A stretch of 64,000 nt of DNA from Vitrella brassicaformis (lineage: Eukaryota > Sar > Vitrellaceae), in the NCBI GenBank assembly GCA_001179505.1, contig CDMY01000243.1:61397-125396 (forward strand), written 5' to 3'. This document shows, in pieces, positions 29,779 through 41,412 of the stretch (the stretch's first letter is position 1; each line of letters opens with the position of its first letter). A model generated the notes under the pieces. It searched no databases. It worked only from the letters and a program-made list of their open reading frames with translations, and was not told the origin of the DNA. The position numbers and the translations under genes were made by a program.

Positions 29779-31364
29779 TCACCAGTTGCTGTAGGACGTC
29801 TGCCCACCAGCCACCTGTTGGGTGTAGCCGTACCCGCTGGCGTCCCCCGCTCCCCTATAGCTGTTCCTCCGGCCGCGCCTGAAGTAGGCTGAAGCTGGCT
29901 GGTAGCGCTGCGCCTGGCTGTAGTAGCTGCCGCCGTACCCATACCCGCCCCCATAGGAACCGCCATACGAACCGCCATAGCCTGCACTCATCCATCCATC
30001 CATCGATACACACACATCCATGCATATACACCGTCCCTCTCGCCCAGCTGGCTGGCTGGCTGGCTGGCTGGGTGGGTGGCTGGGTGGGATGACACACATT
30101 ACTCACTGCTTGCACGGCGGCCCGCAGCGCGACGGTTGCTGCGGTTGACGTAGGTCTGCTTGCCCGCACCGTAGTACCCGCCCTGCTGCTGCTGCTGCTG
30201 CCCATACTGCTGCTGCTGCTGGCCACCGCCGTAGTACTGCTTCGCGACGGACGACCCAGAGGGCAGCGGCACACGGCTGCCAAACGCCTGTGGGAGCGGG
30301 TTGGGAGCACGGCCGAGATTGGCCTTGATCTGGAAACCCTTGCCGCGCCCGCCCGCCTGGCCCTTGCGCGCCACCACCGCACGGTTGCCGCGGGCGGCCG
30401 CCTTGGGCCTGGCGGCCTGCTGCTGCTTCTTGCCAGCCGACACGCCCTGGCGACGGAGGGAGGTGTTGAAACGACCAACCTGCGTACACACACATACACA
30501 CGACCACGCACAACAGACATAAGGAATCGGTTCATAAATGCAGGCCCCATCCTGTCCTTTCTCGACTTGCCTGACGCTTCTGGATGCCCCCCTGTCGACT
30601 AACACGCACGCCAGCGGTCCTCTTGACGCGCGACTTGGCCTGTGCCTTGGCCGCCCCTCCCGCCGCCGCCTTGGCCGCCGCTCCCTTGCCGCCCCCCGCC
30701 TTCTTGGCCTTGACCATACGCTGCAGCCGAGTGGTCTTCTTGCCTGCGCCCGCCTTGGCCGACTGCTGCTGCTGCTGCTGCTGCTGTTGTTTGCGGCTGC
30801 CTGCATGGACACCACCAGAGAGGGAAAGGAGAGCCGGTTGAGCAGGCGTGCCAGTCAGAGATGATGTGGCATGGCATGGCATTATGGATCATCATTAGGG
30901 CGGGTGAAGGGAGAGGGAGGGGGGAAGTGGATGAACGGATGGTGGCTGACCGAGTCTCGCTCGGACGCCTCAATCATCGCTCGCTCCGCTACCACACCTC
31001 CGTGCCTCCCTCCCTCCCTCTCCTTTCTCACTCGTCCATCCGTATCTCCTCGCTTCACCCACGTCGCAGTGATGTCGTATGCGTACCGCCGCTGCGTGTC
31101 TTCTTGGGGTTCTCGCGACGCACACCACTTCCGGAACCACCCTTGGCACTCGACTTGCGGGCAGCCGATTTGCCCTTGGCCTTGGCCTTGGTCTTGGTCT
31201 TGGCCTTAGCTTTGCCGCCCTTCCGCTCGCTCTTGATGAGGTCGTCGAGGGAAAGCTCGAGCTTTTTCTCCACCTGGGCAGAGAGAACACAACACACAGC
31301 ACAAGACACGTCAGAACTGACAAGGCGGCCAGCGGCATGTGTCGTCTCTCACGTTCATCTTCAT
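29779..31364 (-). CDS. mRNA export adaptor with UAP56-binding motif (UIF/ALY-like)
   Basis: Five exons: a 12-nt first coding exon (31353-31364, MKMN), then about 31084-31274, 30566-30800, about 30112-30480 and 29779-29981. After splicing the N-terminus is MKMN-VEKKLELSLDDLIK, which matches the short UAP56-binding helix found at the N-terminus of ALY/REF, UIF (FYTTD1) and related adaptors. The rest has no RRM. It is Lys/Ala-rich, carries two poly-Gln tracts (about 30765-30790 and 30180-30225) and has an RFNTSLRR segment. The Gly/Tyr-Gln/Arg tail (YGGSYGGG; RRGRRNSYRG) ends SYSNW. Expected role: linking the UAP56/DDX39B helicase to mRNA for nuclear export. The intron after 30566 would use a GC donor (CAG|GCAAGT). 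Confidence 0.7.
30765..30790. repeat. CAG/CTG microsatellite encoding poly-Gln
   Basis: A (CTG)n run on the plus strand encodes about nine glutamines in the export adaptor gene. A second interrupted run lies at 30183-30225. Confidence 0.85.
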
Positions 31365-31933
31365 CTTGGGCTACGTAGCTGGCGCTTCTAGCAACAGGCT
31401 CGGCAACAGAAAGGCTCCTTCAAGCTGGAAGGCCCTCGCACCACAACAGAGGAGAGCGGAGTGCTGTTTCTGTCTCGCACTCTCCGACGGCTACCCAAGC
31501 GTCGAACGCTGTACTAATCTCAGCGCCCTCAGGCCCTGATGCGATGTCCAGAGCCTAGAAACGCCGGTTGTTAGGATTTCCGTGAAACGGTTTGTGGTGG
31601 GGGCTTTGAGACGTCAAGACGCAACCACACGCCAAGCATGACGCGGACACGCCGCAGTGTATACCATCGAACAAATGGACATTGGAAGGAGTTCAGCAAT
31701 TGATTGGGTTGACGTCCATTGGTTGACGTTCGACTGATGTCCGGCGATTCGGTCCTTTCAAGGCCATCAAACGCGGCCAACACGCACGAAGGCAGCATTT
31801 GAGCACAGCGAAGGCCGCCTGTGTGATCTCCTTGCTGCGCTACCGCTCCGTGTGCCCCACCGTGACCCTGCTGACCTCCCCCCTGTACTCAGCTTTCCTG
31901 CCAGATCAGCTGATCAAGATCCGAGAAATCGTT
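31365..31933. promoter_or_regulatory. Divergent intergenic spacer (export adaptor / receptor)
   Basis: It lies between starts at 31364 (-) and 31934 (+). An open frame continues upstream of 31934 in the receptor frame, but no ATG occurs in it, so the receptor start is set at 31934. No motif can be named. Confidence 0.45.
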
Positions 31934-34900
31934 ATGAAGAGGCTTGCTGAGGCGCTGCTTCTGCTCTGGGTGTGCCTGCTGCACTGCCGGCCAGCTTGCG
32001 GCCAATCGCCGACTTACATCTTTCGACGGCGGAGGGATCCCTCCAACCTCCCCGCCGCCTTGTCGTTCAGGCAAGCTTCATCCCCCCCTCTCCAGGCCGC
32101 CAACAACGTGACAGTGGGCATTCTGATCAACCTCAGCGGCAACCAGGACAAGTGCGGCCTGCAGCGGTTTCTCGCCGTCCTCGCGGCCATCCTGCACGGC
32201 CACCACCGCCACGCCACCTACTGCCCGTCCATCAAGCAGCTGTCTTCTTCAGCCTCTCTGGTGCCCCACGTCAATTGGGAGGCGAGGGACACAGAGGGCC
32301 GCCCATCTGTGTCTGGGATAGAGTCGTACAGGTGGATGGAGGACCGCAGCAAGTGGCAGGGGAGGCTCGTGGGAGTGCTGGGGCCCACCACCAGCGGGTC
32401 TAGCCGGGTGGTGGGGCAGGTGCTGGAGATTGAGGGGATACCGCACCTGCCCTGGGTGGCATCCGACACCGATGTCGCTGACAAGAAAATATACCCGTTC
32501 ACATTCCGAACGGTCAGCTTGCAGCCACAGCCACACACAGAAACACACAATCATCCATTGCTCATATTCTTGTGTGTATGGCACGTCAGGTAGCGTCGAA
32601 TGCCCTGATCGCCCAGGCCGCTGCATCTTTGATCGGCTCCTTTGGCTGGTCTGAGTTCATTGCTGTGAGCACACCGGCCGACTCGACGTCCCAGGACATC
32701 TTCAGCGACCTTAACTTCCAAGTGACTGGTGTGGTCGGGCCAAGCCTGCCATCGGGCGACGACGGCAGCAAAGTGAAGGTGCGACACATCGAGCTAGAGC
32801 TTGAGGGACAGATTGCGCCTGGGGGGGAGAACAATGACGCAGCAACGCTTTCCGCCATCCGGAGGACCGTGGGGAAGATTCGTGCTTCCCCTGAGCGAGT
32901 CGTCGTCCTGTGTGTGATGTCATCGATCGCCATCAAGGTCAGCGACGCAGCGAAGGGCGTGTGTGTTGCCCCATACCCATGTTTGCATGTGTTGCCTTCT
33001 GTGCCTGTGGCAGATTATCCGTGAGGCGGATGAGCAGGGCATCGGCGGCCAGGGGTGGGTGTGGATCGTCACAGACGACATCACTGTGCCGACCAACAAA
33101 ACAGCCAATGCCACCATCACCTCCCCTCCACCCACCACCAGCCCCCCGCCCCTCATGCACCTCTCTTCTACCGCCGCTCCACAGCCCAAGATCGACGCCT
33201 CAGAGACCACCCAGCTGCTCGAAGGTATCTTCGCTGTTCGAGCCTACAAGGGAGGGGAGGAGTATCGTTACTTTGTCGACAAGTGGCCCTTCATCGTCCG
33301 CGACGTGGTGGCCCAGTTCTTCCCCAACTTGTCTCTTCCGCTCCCCGGCCCGACGCCCGCCCCTGTGTTGGACCTCACTGTCGATGTGGCTGACGTGGTT
33401 GCCGAGGTGGAGTCTCTGGTGGCCGACGCCCTCAAGAACTCCCCAGACCGGCTCCTTCAGGCGGATCAGTGTGCCACAATCAGCGCCTCCTACGACGCCG
33501 TGATCACCTTTCTGTTGGCGATGGAGAAGGCCTTGGCCAACGGCGGAGATTCGCAAGACCTGACGGGCCCCCTCATCGCCACTCAGCTGCGCAGACTCGC
33601 TCCATTCCCCTGTCTGTCGGGCACAGTGGCCTTCGACGAGAGCCAAGACCGCCAGGCCATGATCGAGATCGTCAACTTCGATGGCAAGGATGCCGTGGGC
33701 CACCCTGTGGCCGTATGGGAGCAGCAAACCGGCCTCGAGTGGCGCGATCGAGACGCCGACTCGGCCTCCAGTGCATCTGTCCCGAGCGTGGTCTGGCGCG
33801 GGGGCATCGTAGGCCGCAATCACGCCCACAGGCCGCTTGGATACCCCCTGTGCCGGCTCGGCGAGAGCTTCAACCTTCCATCGCTGGAGTGCGTCAAGTG
33901 TCCAGTGGGGCGGTATGCGCCGAAGCTGGAGGGCGGGAAGGTGGTGGATGAGGACGGGACTGAATGGGTGCGGGCGCCTCTGAAATGCGAGCTCTGTGAC
34001 GATGGGCTGTATTCGGACCAGGAGGGGACGGCACAGTGCACATCGTGCGCCACAGGACACTTCAGAAACAAGTCAGCGGATACGTGTACGGCGGCACAGC
34101 GGACGAGTGCACCATGTGTGTGGTTGTCTTTGTCGCAGTTCCTACGAGGAGGCGGAGGGGATTCCAGAGGAGGAGTGGGGTGTACGGTGCCATCCCTGTC
34201 AGAAGGGCACGATGGCAAGGAACCAAGGCACCGCAGCATGTGAAAAGTGCCGGTACGTACGCCACGAGACTGCACGGAATTACTGTCGATTATGCACCTT
34301 GCTCACTGCCTGTCCTGTTCTCGTTCCCTCTTCTCAGCGCCGACACGTACCAGGATTTGCGGGGCGCGGCAAGATGCAAGAGATGCCCAGAGTTCTCATC
34401 CACACGCACCATCGAGGGTCAGCTTGCAATCCCCTTACTCAGTTTTCCTGCATGCGTGTCTGCGTGTGAATCTGCCACGAACAGGTGTGACAAACATCAC
34501 AGAGTGTGGCTGCCACCGCGAGTACTACTTTCACCCCGAGCAGACGCCCGAGACCAGCATGTGTGCCGACTGCCCAGTGGGCGGCGTGTGCATAGGGGAC
34601 TTCAACAACACGAGCGACGAGGGTCTGGCGGTGCCGCTCGGCACACACAACATGCCGTTCGCTCACAAGGGGTAAGCAAGTGCACTCGAGGCTTTGTGGG
34701 TGGGTGGGTTGATCTGCATCCATGCAAGCTTGCTTGGTCGGGTGGGTGCTGTGTGTATGTATGCAGGCACTATTTGGTCAAGGAACCTGGCGAGAAAGTC
34801 GGTGAGATCATTCCCTGCTTCTCGCCCTTCTTCTGCCTGCAGAACAACACATGCCTCAGAGGGTGGGCGCGTGGGTGCCACACCACAGAACTCACACACA

Positions 34901-37900
34901 CGACGGAGGCTTGTTCTCACAGAGCCTGTCTGTCTGTGCTGCTCTTGTCTCTGCAGCCATGAAGGGCTTCTGTGTGATCTGTGCAAACAGGGCTGGACCG
35001 CGGGCGATTACGAGTCGTTGCGTCAGTGCCGCAGGTGCGCCGGCCCGGCCCAGAATGTCCTTGGGCTGTTCTTCATTGCCGTCATCTTCTTGGTGTTCGG
35101 ATTCTTCCTCGCGACGCTGTCGCTTGAGTCTGGCGTCAGACCCAAGTGAGACACACATACACACATACACACACACATATGTATGCACAGACACATGAAC
35201 ACGAATGGCTTTTCTCTGCATCTCGATTTGCCAGGGCGATGCATTCAGTAATGCTGCGTATCTTCCTGAACTACCTGAGCTGTATCTCGGTGCTGTCCCG
35301 CTTCCGCATGGTCATCAAAAACAACCTGGCCTTCCCCTCTGTGGAGGAGGAGAAGGCATTCGAGGCCCCAAGGGACCAAGGCGGCTTTCGCATAGACCGA
35401 GGCATCAACTGGCTGGGCGACCTCTTCGAGATGTTCTCGTGGTCAGGTGGCATTCCGACGCAATCGTTCTCGATCGAGTGCTTGTTGCGGGGATGGGTGG
35501 AGGGAGAGCCACACTCGATGAGCATGACACACCCTCAGGTACAAAGACAGAGAGAGGGCAGAGTGTTGTGTGAGTGCATGGTCTGTATCTTGTGTGTCTT
35601 GTGTTTCAGACTGTGATATTCAACTTTCTGGTGTGGTTTGCGATGCCCGTGTTGCTGCCGCTGACCATGACAATGGTGGGCGGGCTGGTGCTGTGGAGGT
35701 GGGAGAGGCGCAATCAGGCATTCATCGAGGAGTACTCGTCCTGGCTCATACAGACAGTACGCCTCACACATCAACGGAAACAATGCAATACATGTATGTA
35801 TGTGTTGCTGATATGATGTCTATGCTTCCATGTCAGGACCGCTACGAGCCCGTGCACTTTTACCGTTTCGGCGGCATCTGGCGGACGCCCGGTCCCCAAT
35901 ACGAGATGATGATGGGCATCAAGCTAACCAGGTGGCGCCGCTTCCGCATGTTCCTGCAGGACTGCATCCCTCTGTGCATCATCGCGGGCTTCCTCATCCA
36001 CCCCGACGTGTCCAAAAACCTCCTGCAGCTTCTCCAGTGCCGCAAGATACACGAGACCTACAGGTCAGAGACGAGGCAGGCGGATGAAGGGGTGGGTGGA
36101 CACATGTGCGATTCTTGCTTTGCTCGTCAGGCTGTTCGCCTCTCTCGAAATGGTGTGCTTGGAGGGCTGGCACAGGGGATGGGCCATCATGGCAGCACTC
36201 GGCATATGCATCTGGGGTATACACACACACACACACACACTTGACGACAGGCACACACAAATGTATGTCACTCTCTTGTCTTGTCGTGCCGTGCGTGCAG
36301 GTCTTGGTATTCCCATTTTTGCGTTGGTGTTGCTGTGGCGCAACAAGAAGAACCTGCAGGACAGCAAAGTGAAGCAGAAGTACGGCTTCCTGTACAATGG
36401 GTACGAGCCGCAGTTCTACTTCTGGGAGGCAGTCATCCTCGTCCGCAAGCTGGGGGTGCAGCTGGTCATGTTCCTCTCGCTCGGCAACCCGCAGCTGGAG
36501 CTCACCGGCTACATCTGCATCGCCGCTCTCGCAATCATCGCACACATCTCATGCAAACCTTTCGGTCAGTCAGTCAATCAATCATTTACTCACTCACAAA
36601 ACACACAGACATTCACAGAGTGAGAGAGAGAGAGAGAGAGAGAGACAAGCAAGACACTAGCAAGCGTGTTGTCCGTTCGTGTGTGTTGTGTGTGTTGATC
36701 AATCAGACAACCGCGACAGGGAGGTGCTTGATCGGATGGAGATGGAGGGCTTGGGTGTGTGGATGTTCAGCCTGATCGCCATGCGGCTCATCATCGACAA
36801 CGTCATCATGTGGTTCACCGTCTCGCTCATCCTGCTCATTTGCCTCCTCAACGCCATATTTGTGGTGCGCACCGCACGCAGAGTCTTCAGGCAGATCAGG
36901 CGATCCGTTGTCGAGCAGTCATACGTCCACGAGGTGGGGAAGCGAACAGGACCGAACTCCTATACACAAATAGACACGAGACCGTTGCCCGTGTTTATTC
37001 GCGTGTGTGTGCTTCTTCATTCAGGAGGAGCGTCGTTTGCTGGGTCTCACCCAGAACATCGGGTGTTGCGGCCGCTTCATCCAGGCCATCGTCACCAGCA
37101 TGCGCGAGGCAGACAAGCGATGGCGCGACAGACAAGCCACGCTCATCTACGACCCGAAGGGCAACGCACTCGTCCTCACTAAGCCCACCGACCTCTCTCT
37201 CTCCACAGGCAGCAGCCCCAGGAAGCGCAGGCGAAGCAACAAACACAAGGCCTCTGCCTCGCAGCCGCCCACTCCGCGAGAGGCTTTAAAGCGGCTCTCG
37301 ACGACCGACAGGCTGGCTGGGGCGACTGATGGCCAAGACGTGGCGAGGGCGCAAGGGCGCAAGTTGGCTGTGATGAGTGAGCCGACCACCCCGATGAGGT
37401 CCACGGGGGATGAGTGGGGCTCGCCGAGGAACAACCACATCGATGAGATTGGGTTCGCGTCGGACACCTCCCCGACGGGTGCCGCTCGCAAGTGGGGCGG
37501 CAAGAGCCGGAGGAGCTTGCGGCGAGGAAGCACGCTCAGACAGAGAGACCGACAGTGAGCGGGCGGGTGGATGAAGCAACGAATCGAGGGATCTGCAAAT
37601 TTCTCCTTATGTGGGACGCGTGGTGCAGGTATCTGGTGCAAACGCTTTCTGAGGCGCTGAGCTATCCGTTGGTCAGCCTAAAAGTCGACCGTCTGCCACT
37701 GGAGTGGATGGAATTCTGCATACGACAGGTGGGCATGCATCCATTCATTCATTCATTCATCGACACCCGAGTCTCTCGACTTGTGATGGCATCCCTCTGC
37801 AGGCGATTCACGACGTCAACTCTCAGAAGCTCCTCCGCGAGAAGATCAAGCGTCGCGAAGTGGGCCGCAACATCTCTCGCAGACCCGGTGACAGCACCCT

Positions 37901-40402
37901 TTTGGCGGCCACGCGAGCATACGACCCCTCACACCCGGGCCTCTCTGCCCCCGATGCCCCCCTGCCACCCGCTCCGCCCCGCTCGGACCTGGTCACCAAG
38001 CAGGTCCTGGACCGGTTCTTCGGGGGGGCACACGAGAGGCAAGGAGTCGACGGAATGGGCGGGCAGTTGTCGCGGGGCTGCCCGATCACACACAGTGACT
38101 CGGACCTGTCCAAGAGCCACGAGTCGTCTGGGTCGCCGCTGCTCAACGTGCCGATGTGGCGTGCCAGGCAGACCTCTGAGGTGAGTGAGATGTACAAGAC
38201 TGCATGAAACACACACATATCCATGGTGTATGTGTGTGTCTCAGCCTCCCGCCCCTTCGATGAGCGGCGCCAACGAGTCCAACGAGTCTGACCGGGAGGA
38301 GAGGCCGCCCCGATCGGCCCGCCAATTTCAGTATACGCCCGACCACCACGCCGCCCCCCCATCACTGACCACCCCCACACACTCAGAGCGCGGCGCACCC
38401 ACCGACCCATACGCAGGGGTGACGCCCGCCACCGCCGAGCTCCTCGGGCTACGGCAAGCGGATGGGTCGGGCGTACCCGAGGGCAGACAGGAGGAGTCGG
38501 GGATGCTGGTCGTGTCTGGGGGGCCGCCGCTGCTCGACATACGGCGGGAGTCTTCGGCGACGCCGTCGGTCAGCATACGGGGGAACGGCCGGTGGGTGAG
38601 GAAGCGGTCCTCGTCGTTTTGCGCCGAAGAGCTGTTCAATGCGTCATTCTTTTCGTAAGCATGTACGGGGGGCTAACCAGCCGCCGGCCATCGATGCAGA
38701 GTGTGTGTGTGTGTGTGTGTGGGTTGCAGGAAGGGTGTGTTGATGACTGACCTGCAGGCGAATATGATGACACTGCAGTCTTTGAGCAAGGTGGACATGA
38801 GGGACCGCATGACGGCTTTCTTGGTGGCCAAGAAGCAAGAGGAAGTCAATCGCAATCGGGTCAGTGTGGACCGGTCAGCAACCGCTTTGGTGCATCCATG
38901 CTTCTAGTTCTTGTGTGTCCTCTGCCTCTCCTCCACGCATGCAGGAACGCGTCTTAAACAATTTGGAAGACTTCATTGCAGCACAGGGCCTCCAGCCGTC
39001 CGCCTTACAAGTAAGTTGCGCCGCGAGCCAGGCATGCTCATGCCTCTAATGTGCCTCCCTGTCTTCCGCAGGTGTTCGTGCAGGCGCTTGACCTCTACCG
39101 CCATGCCTTCCGGCTTACGGCCGGCCGCCGCGTTCTCAACGCGAGCGGCTCGACGCTCTCCCACCTGTCCAGCCCGTCCATCGCCTCGCCCCCGCCGCCC
39201 ATTCCCGTGCCCATCCCAGTCACCGACCACCACGCCACGGCCCCCTCACACGTCCCCGGCGACCGCAGCTTCATGTCGCTGCAGTCCGCCGACGACGTGG
39301 CTGCTGCCACCCTGGGCATGATGCCCAGCGGGGGCCTTCGGGAGAGTGCCGGCCAGAGCGGCTCCCTGAACCTCACTGAGGCTGCTGAGCCGTGTCAGGA
39401 GGACAAGCACGAAGAGTCCACCCAGCACAGAGAGGTGGCGACGGACAGGGATGGTGGTGGTGGTGCTGGTGGTGAGGATGGGGGTGGTTCTGGGTCCCTG
39501 CTGCTTGTGCAGCAACAAAAGACGGCATTCTTCGGCCGTCGGCCGTCGTATCTGGCCATCCCGTCGCGTCAGGGGACGGTGGAGGACACAGACAAGGTCA
39601 AGGAGCCCACACCGCAGCCCAGGCCGCCGCGGATGAAATCCATGACGACCTTCGCTGCCGAGGCGCACGACGACTCGGCGGCCCCCTGCAGTCCTAAGAG
39701 TGTCAACGGCGGGTCGGCCACCTCCCCGCCGCTCTCTGACCCCCTCTGCCCCTCCCCAACCCAGAACAAGGACGGTAGCAAGCCCCAACAAGAGCACACT
39801 AGCGACAAGGGAGATGGCAAGACGGAGGAAGAAGAGGCAGAGGCCGACGAGGCTCCCAAGGCAGCACAGCAACAGCAGGCGGCAGCGACACTGCCGGTCT
39901 CACTCTCGCCCGAGCAACAGCCTTCGGCCGATGACGCAGCCACGACTGGCCTGCCGCCGTCCCCCCTGCCCCCTCCCCGCCTCATGTCGCCCCTCACTGA
40001 CACGGAGAGGCCACCGACGTTCGCCCCTGGTGCAGGCATGATTGACCTGAAGGAGCTTTTGCGGAGCAGACAGGCTGCGAGTGGAGGGAGGCAACAACAC
40101 GCACCCCAGCAGCAGAGTTCCCTCCTGGCTGGTTCGCTGACTGCCAAAGGGCAGTCGGCGAGGCTGCGCGGCCGAAGCCTTGAGCGGCGCACTGCGGACA
40201 GGCGCAAGATGGGCAGCCTCGTGAGGGTAAGTAAGCGCACATCAAGACGGCGATCCTATGCAGTCATGGATGCCTCTACGTGTCTCAAATATTTGTGTGG
40301 CTGCCTGCCTGCCTGGCTGTCCTGTGTCATGCATGTCTTCAGGCGTCGGTGAGTCCCGTGGGGGCCAGGGATAGCCAGGGCATCATGTCAGGAGTGCTGT
40401 GA
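31934..40402 (+). CDS. Large receptor: ANF-type ligand-binding domain, Cys-rich repeats, multi-TM core, long cytoplasmic tail
   Basis: More than 20 exons. The start MKRLAEALLLLWVCLLHC is a signal peptide. A periplasmic-binding-like (ANF_receptor) domain spans about 32100-33660 (VTVGILINLSG, LVGVLGPTTSGSSRVVGQ, IPHLPWVASD, FGWSEFIAVST, GQGWVWIVTDD). Next is a Cys-rich region (33890-35030) with C-x2-C repeats of GCC2/GCC3 type (CPVGRYAP, CDDGLYSD, CHPCQKGT, CADCPVGGVC, CDLCKQGW). About eight hydrophobic segments follow: 35053-35130, 35240-35300, 35612-35700, 35943-36010, 36178-36335, 36412-36490, 36505-36555 and 36755-36870, with the loop YGFLYNGYEPQFYFWEAVIL between two of them. The tail (36900-40402) is Ser/Pro/Gln-rich and disordered, with helical patches (MRDRMTAFLVAKKQEEV; VFVQALDLYRHAFRL). 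Likely a cell-surface receptor or channel; the ligand is unknown. The ends of a few small exons are uncertain, and the tail could be a separate gene, but splice sites join it in frame. Confidence 0.75.
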
Positions 40403-41412
40403 GTATAGTGAGTGCATGGGAGGGTATGTACATATGACTGACTGATGTTGGCCATGGCCCACTGCCTGCGTGCCGGCCGTGCCGGCCGGCCGGCCGCAGG
40501 CTGACCAGAACAGATGTAGAATTGTACACGGAAATGGCAGTTTTGTAGTGCACAGATGCGTGGATATGCTTGTTGGTCTGGTGAGCTTCGTCACCATTCA
40601 TTCTGCTAAATTAAGGACCGTGGTTCTCGCTTCTTAAGCGCGTTTCACTCGACCGTTGTTTCTCTATCGGACCGTTGTTCAAGCACATGGGGATGAAAGA
40701 GGATGCGACAATGCAATCCCCCCGACGAGCGGGCAAAATGGAAAGGCCAAACAAATGAACAGACAGGCCAAACAAATGAACAGACACGTCAAACAAGTGC
40801 AGGCAAAGAAATGTAGATTGTACTGTTTAGCTAGACAGAAAAAAAAAATACAATACAACAATGTACAAGCATGCGCATGGCTCCACTTGTCAATCATGCA
40901 CGTAAAGGCGGTCGTGCAAACACTTCTTTCCTGCGTCCACCCACATGCATATAGCTACATAAGCTCACCGGTCGTCCCAATTGGGTCCTTCCTGTCAAAT
41001 AATCGCGTGCTCTCTCTATCCGTCGGCACTCGGTCAGCCGTGCCTGCCAAGAGCAGCCAAAAGCAGTATCCATATAGCGGTGACCCTACATTCTAAGAGG
41101 CTCCTAAACGCGCTGAGGGCCCTCACGACATCCAATATAGCACAGCACAATACTGCGTGCATACGGACATACAGTACTGTACTCAGTGGGTGCTCTGCTC
41201 CTGCTTCTGCAGGACGAAAAATACGAAAAATAAGAACAGCAAGCACTCACTCATTCATTCACTCACTCGCTCACTCCCATCTATATCGTCTAGCACGCGG
41301 CATGTATGCCCTCTGTTATATTGTTGTCCCTTTGGACGAACAATCCAACAGACATACACACACAGAGACAGAGACAGAGATAGATAGAGAGAACCAAAAA
41401 CCCCGCGACGAC
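40403..41412. other. Convergent intergenic region
   Basis: No exon was recognised between the receptor stop (40402, +) and the Cys-rich secreted protein stop (41413, -). The region contains a GGCC-rich patch (near 40482-40498), a 21-bp tandem repeat (40745-40806), an A-tract (40841-40850) and GAGA repeats near 41365-41392. It is noticeably more AT-rich than its surroundings. Confidence 0.5.
40745..40806. repeat. 21-bp tandem repeat, about three copies
   Basis: Two identical 21-bp units (GGCCAAACAAATGAACAGAC plus A) lie at 40745-40765 and 40766-40786, followed by a degenerate third at 40787-40806. They sit in the convergent intergenic region. Confidence 0.85.

Noticed and set aside
31799-31933. 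Upstream extension of the receptor frame
   Set aside because: The frame is open but has no ATG. The ATG at 31934 begins a good signal peptide.
40656-41096. Open frame between the receptor and the Cys-rich gene
   Set aside because: It is created by the 21-bp tandem repeat, with no similarity or splice signals.
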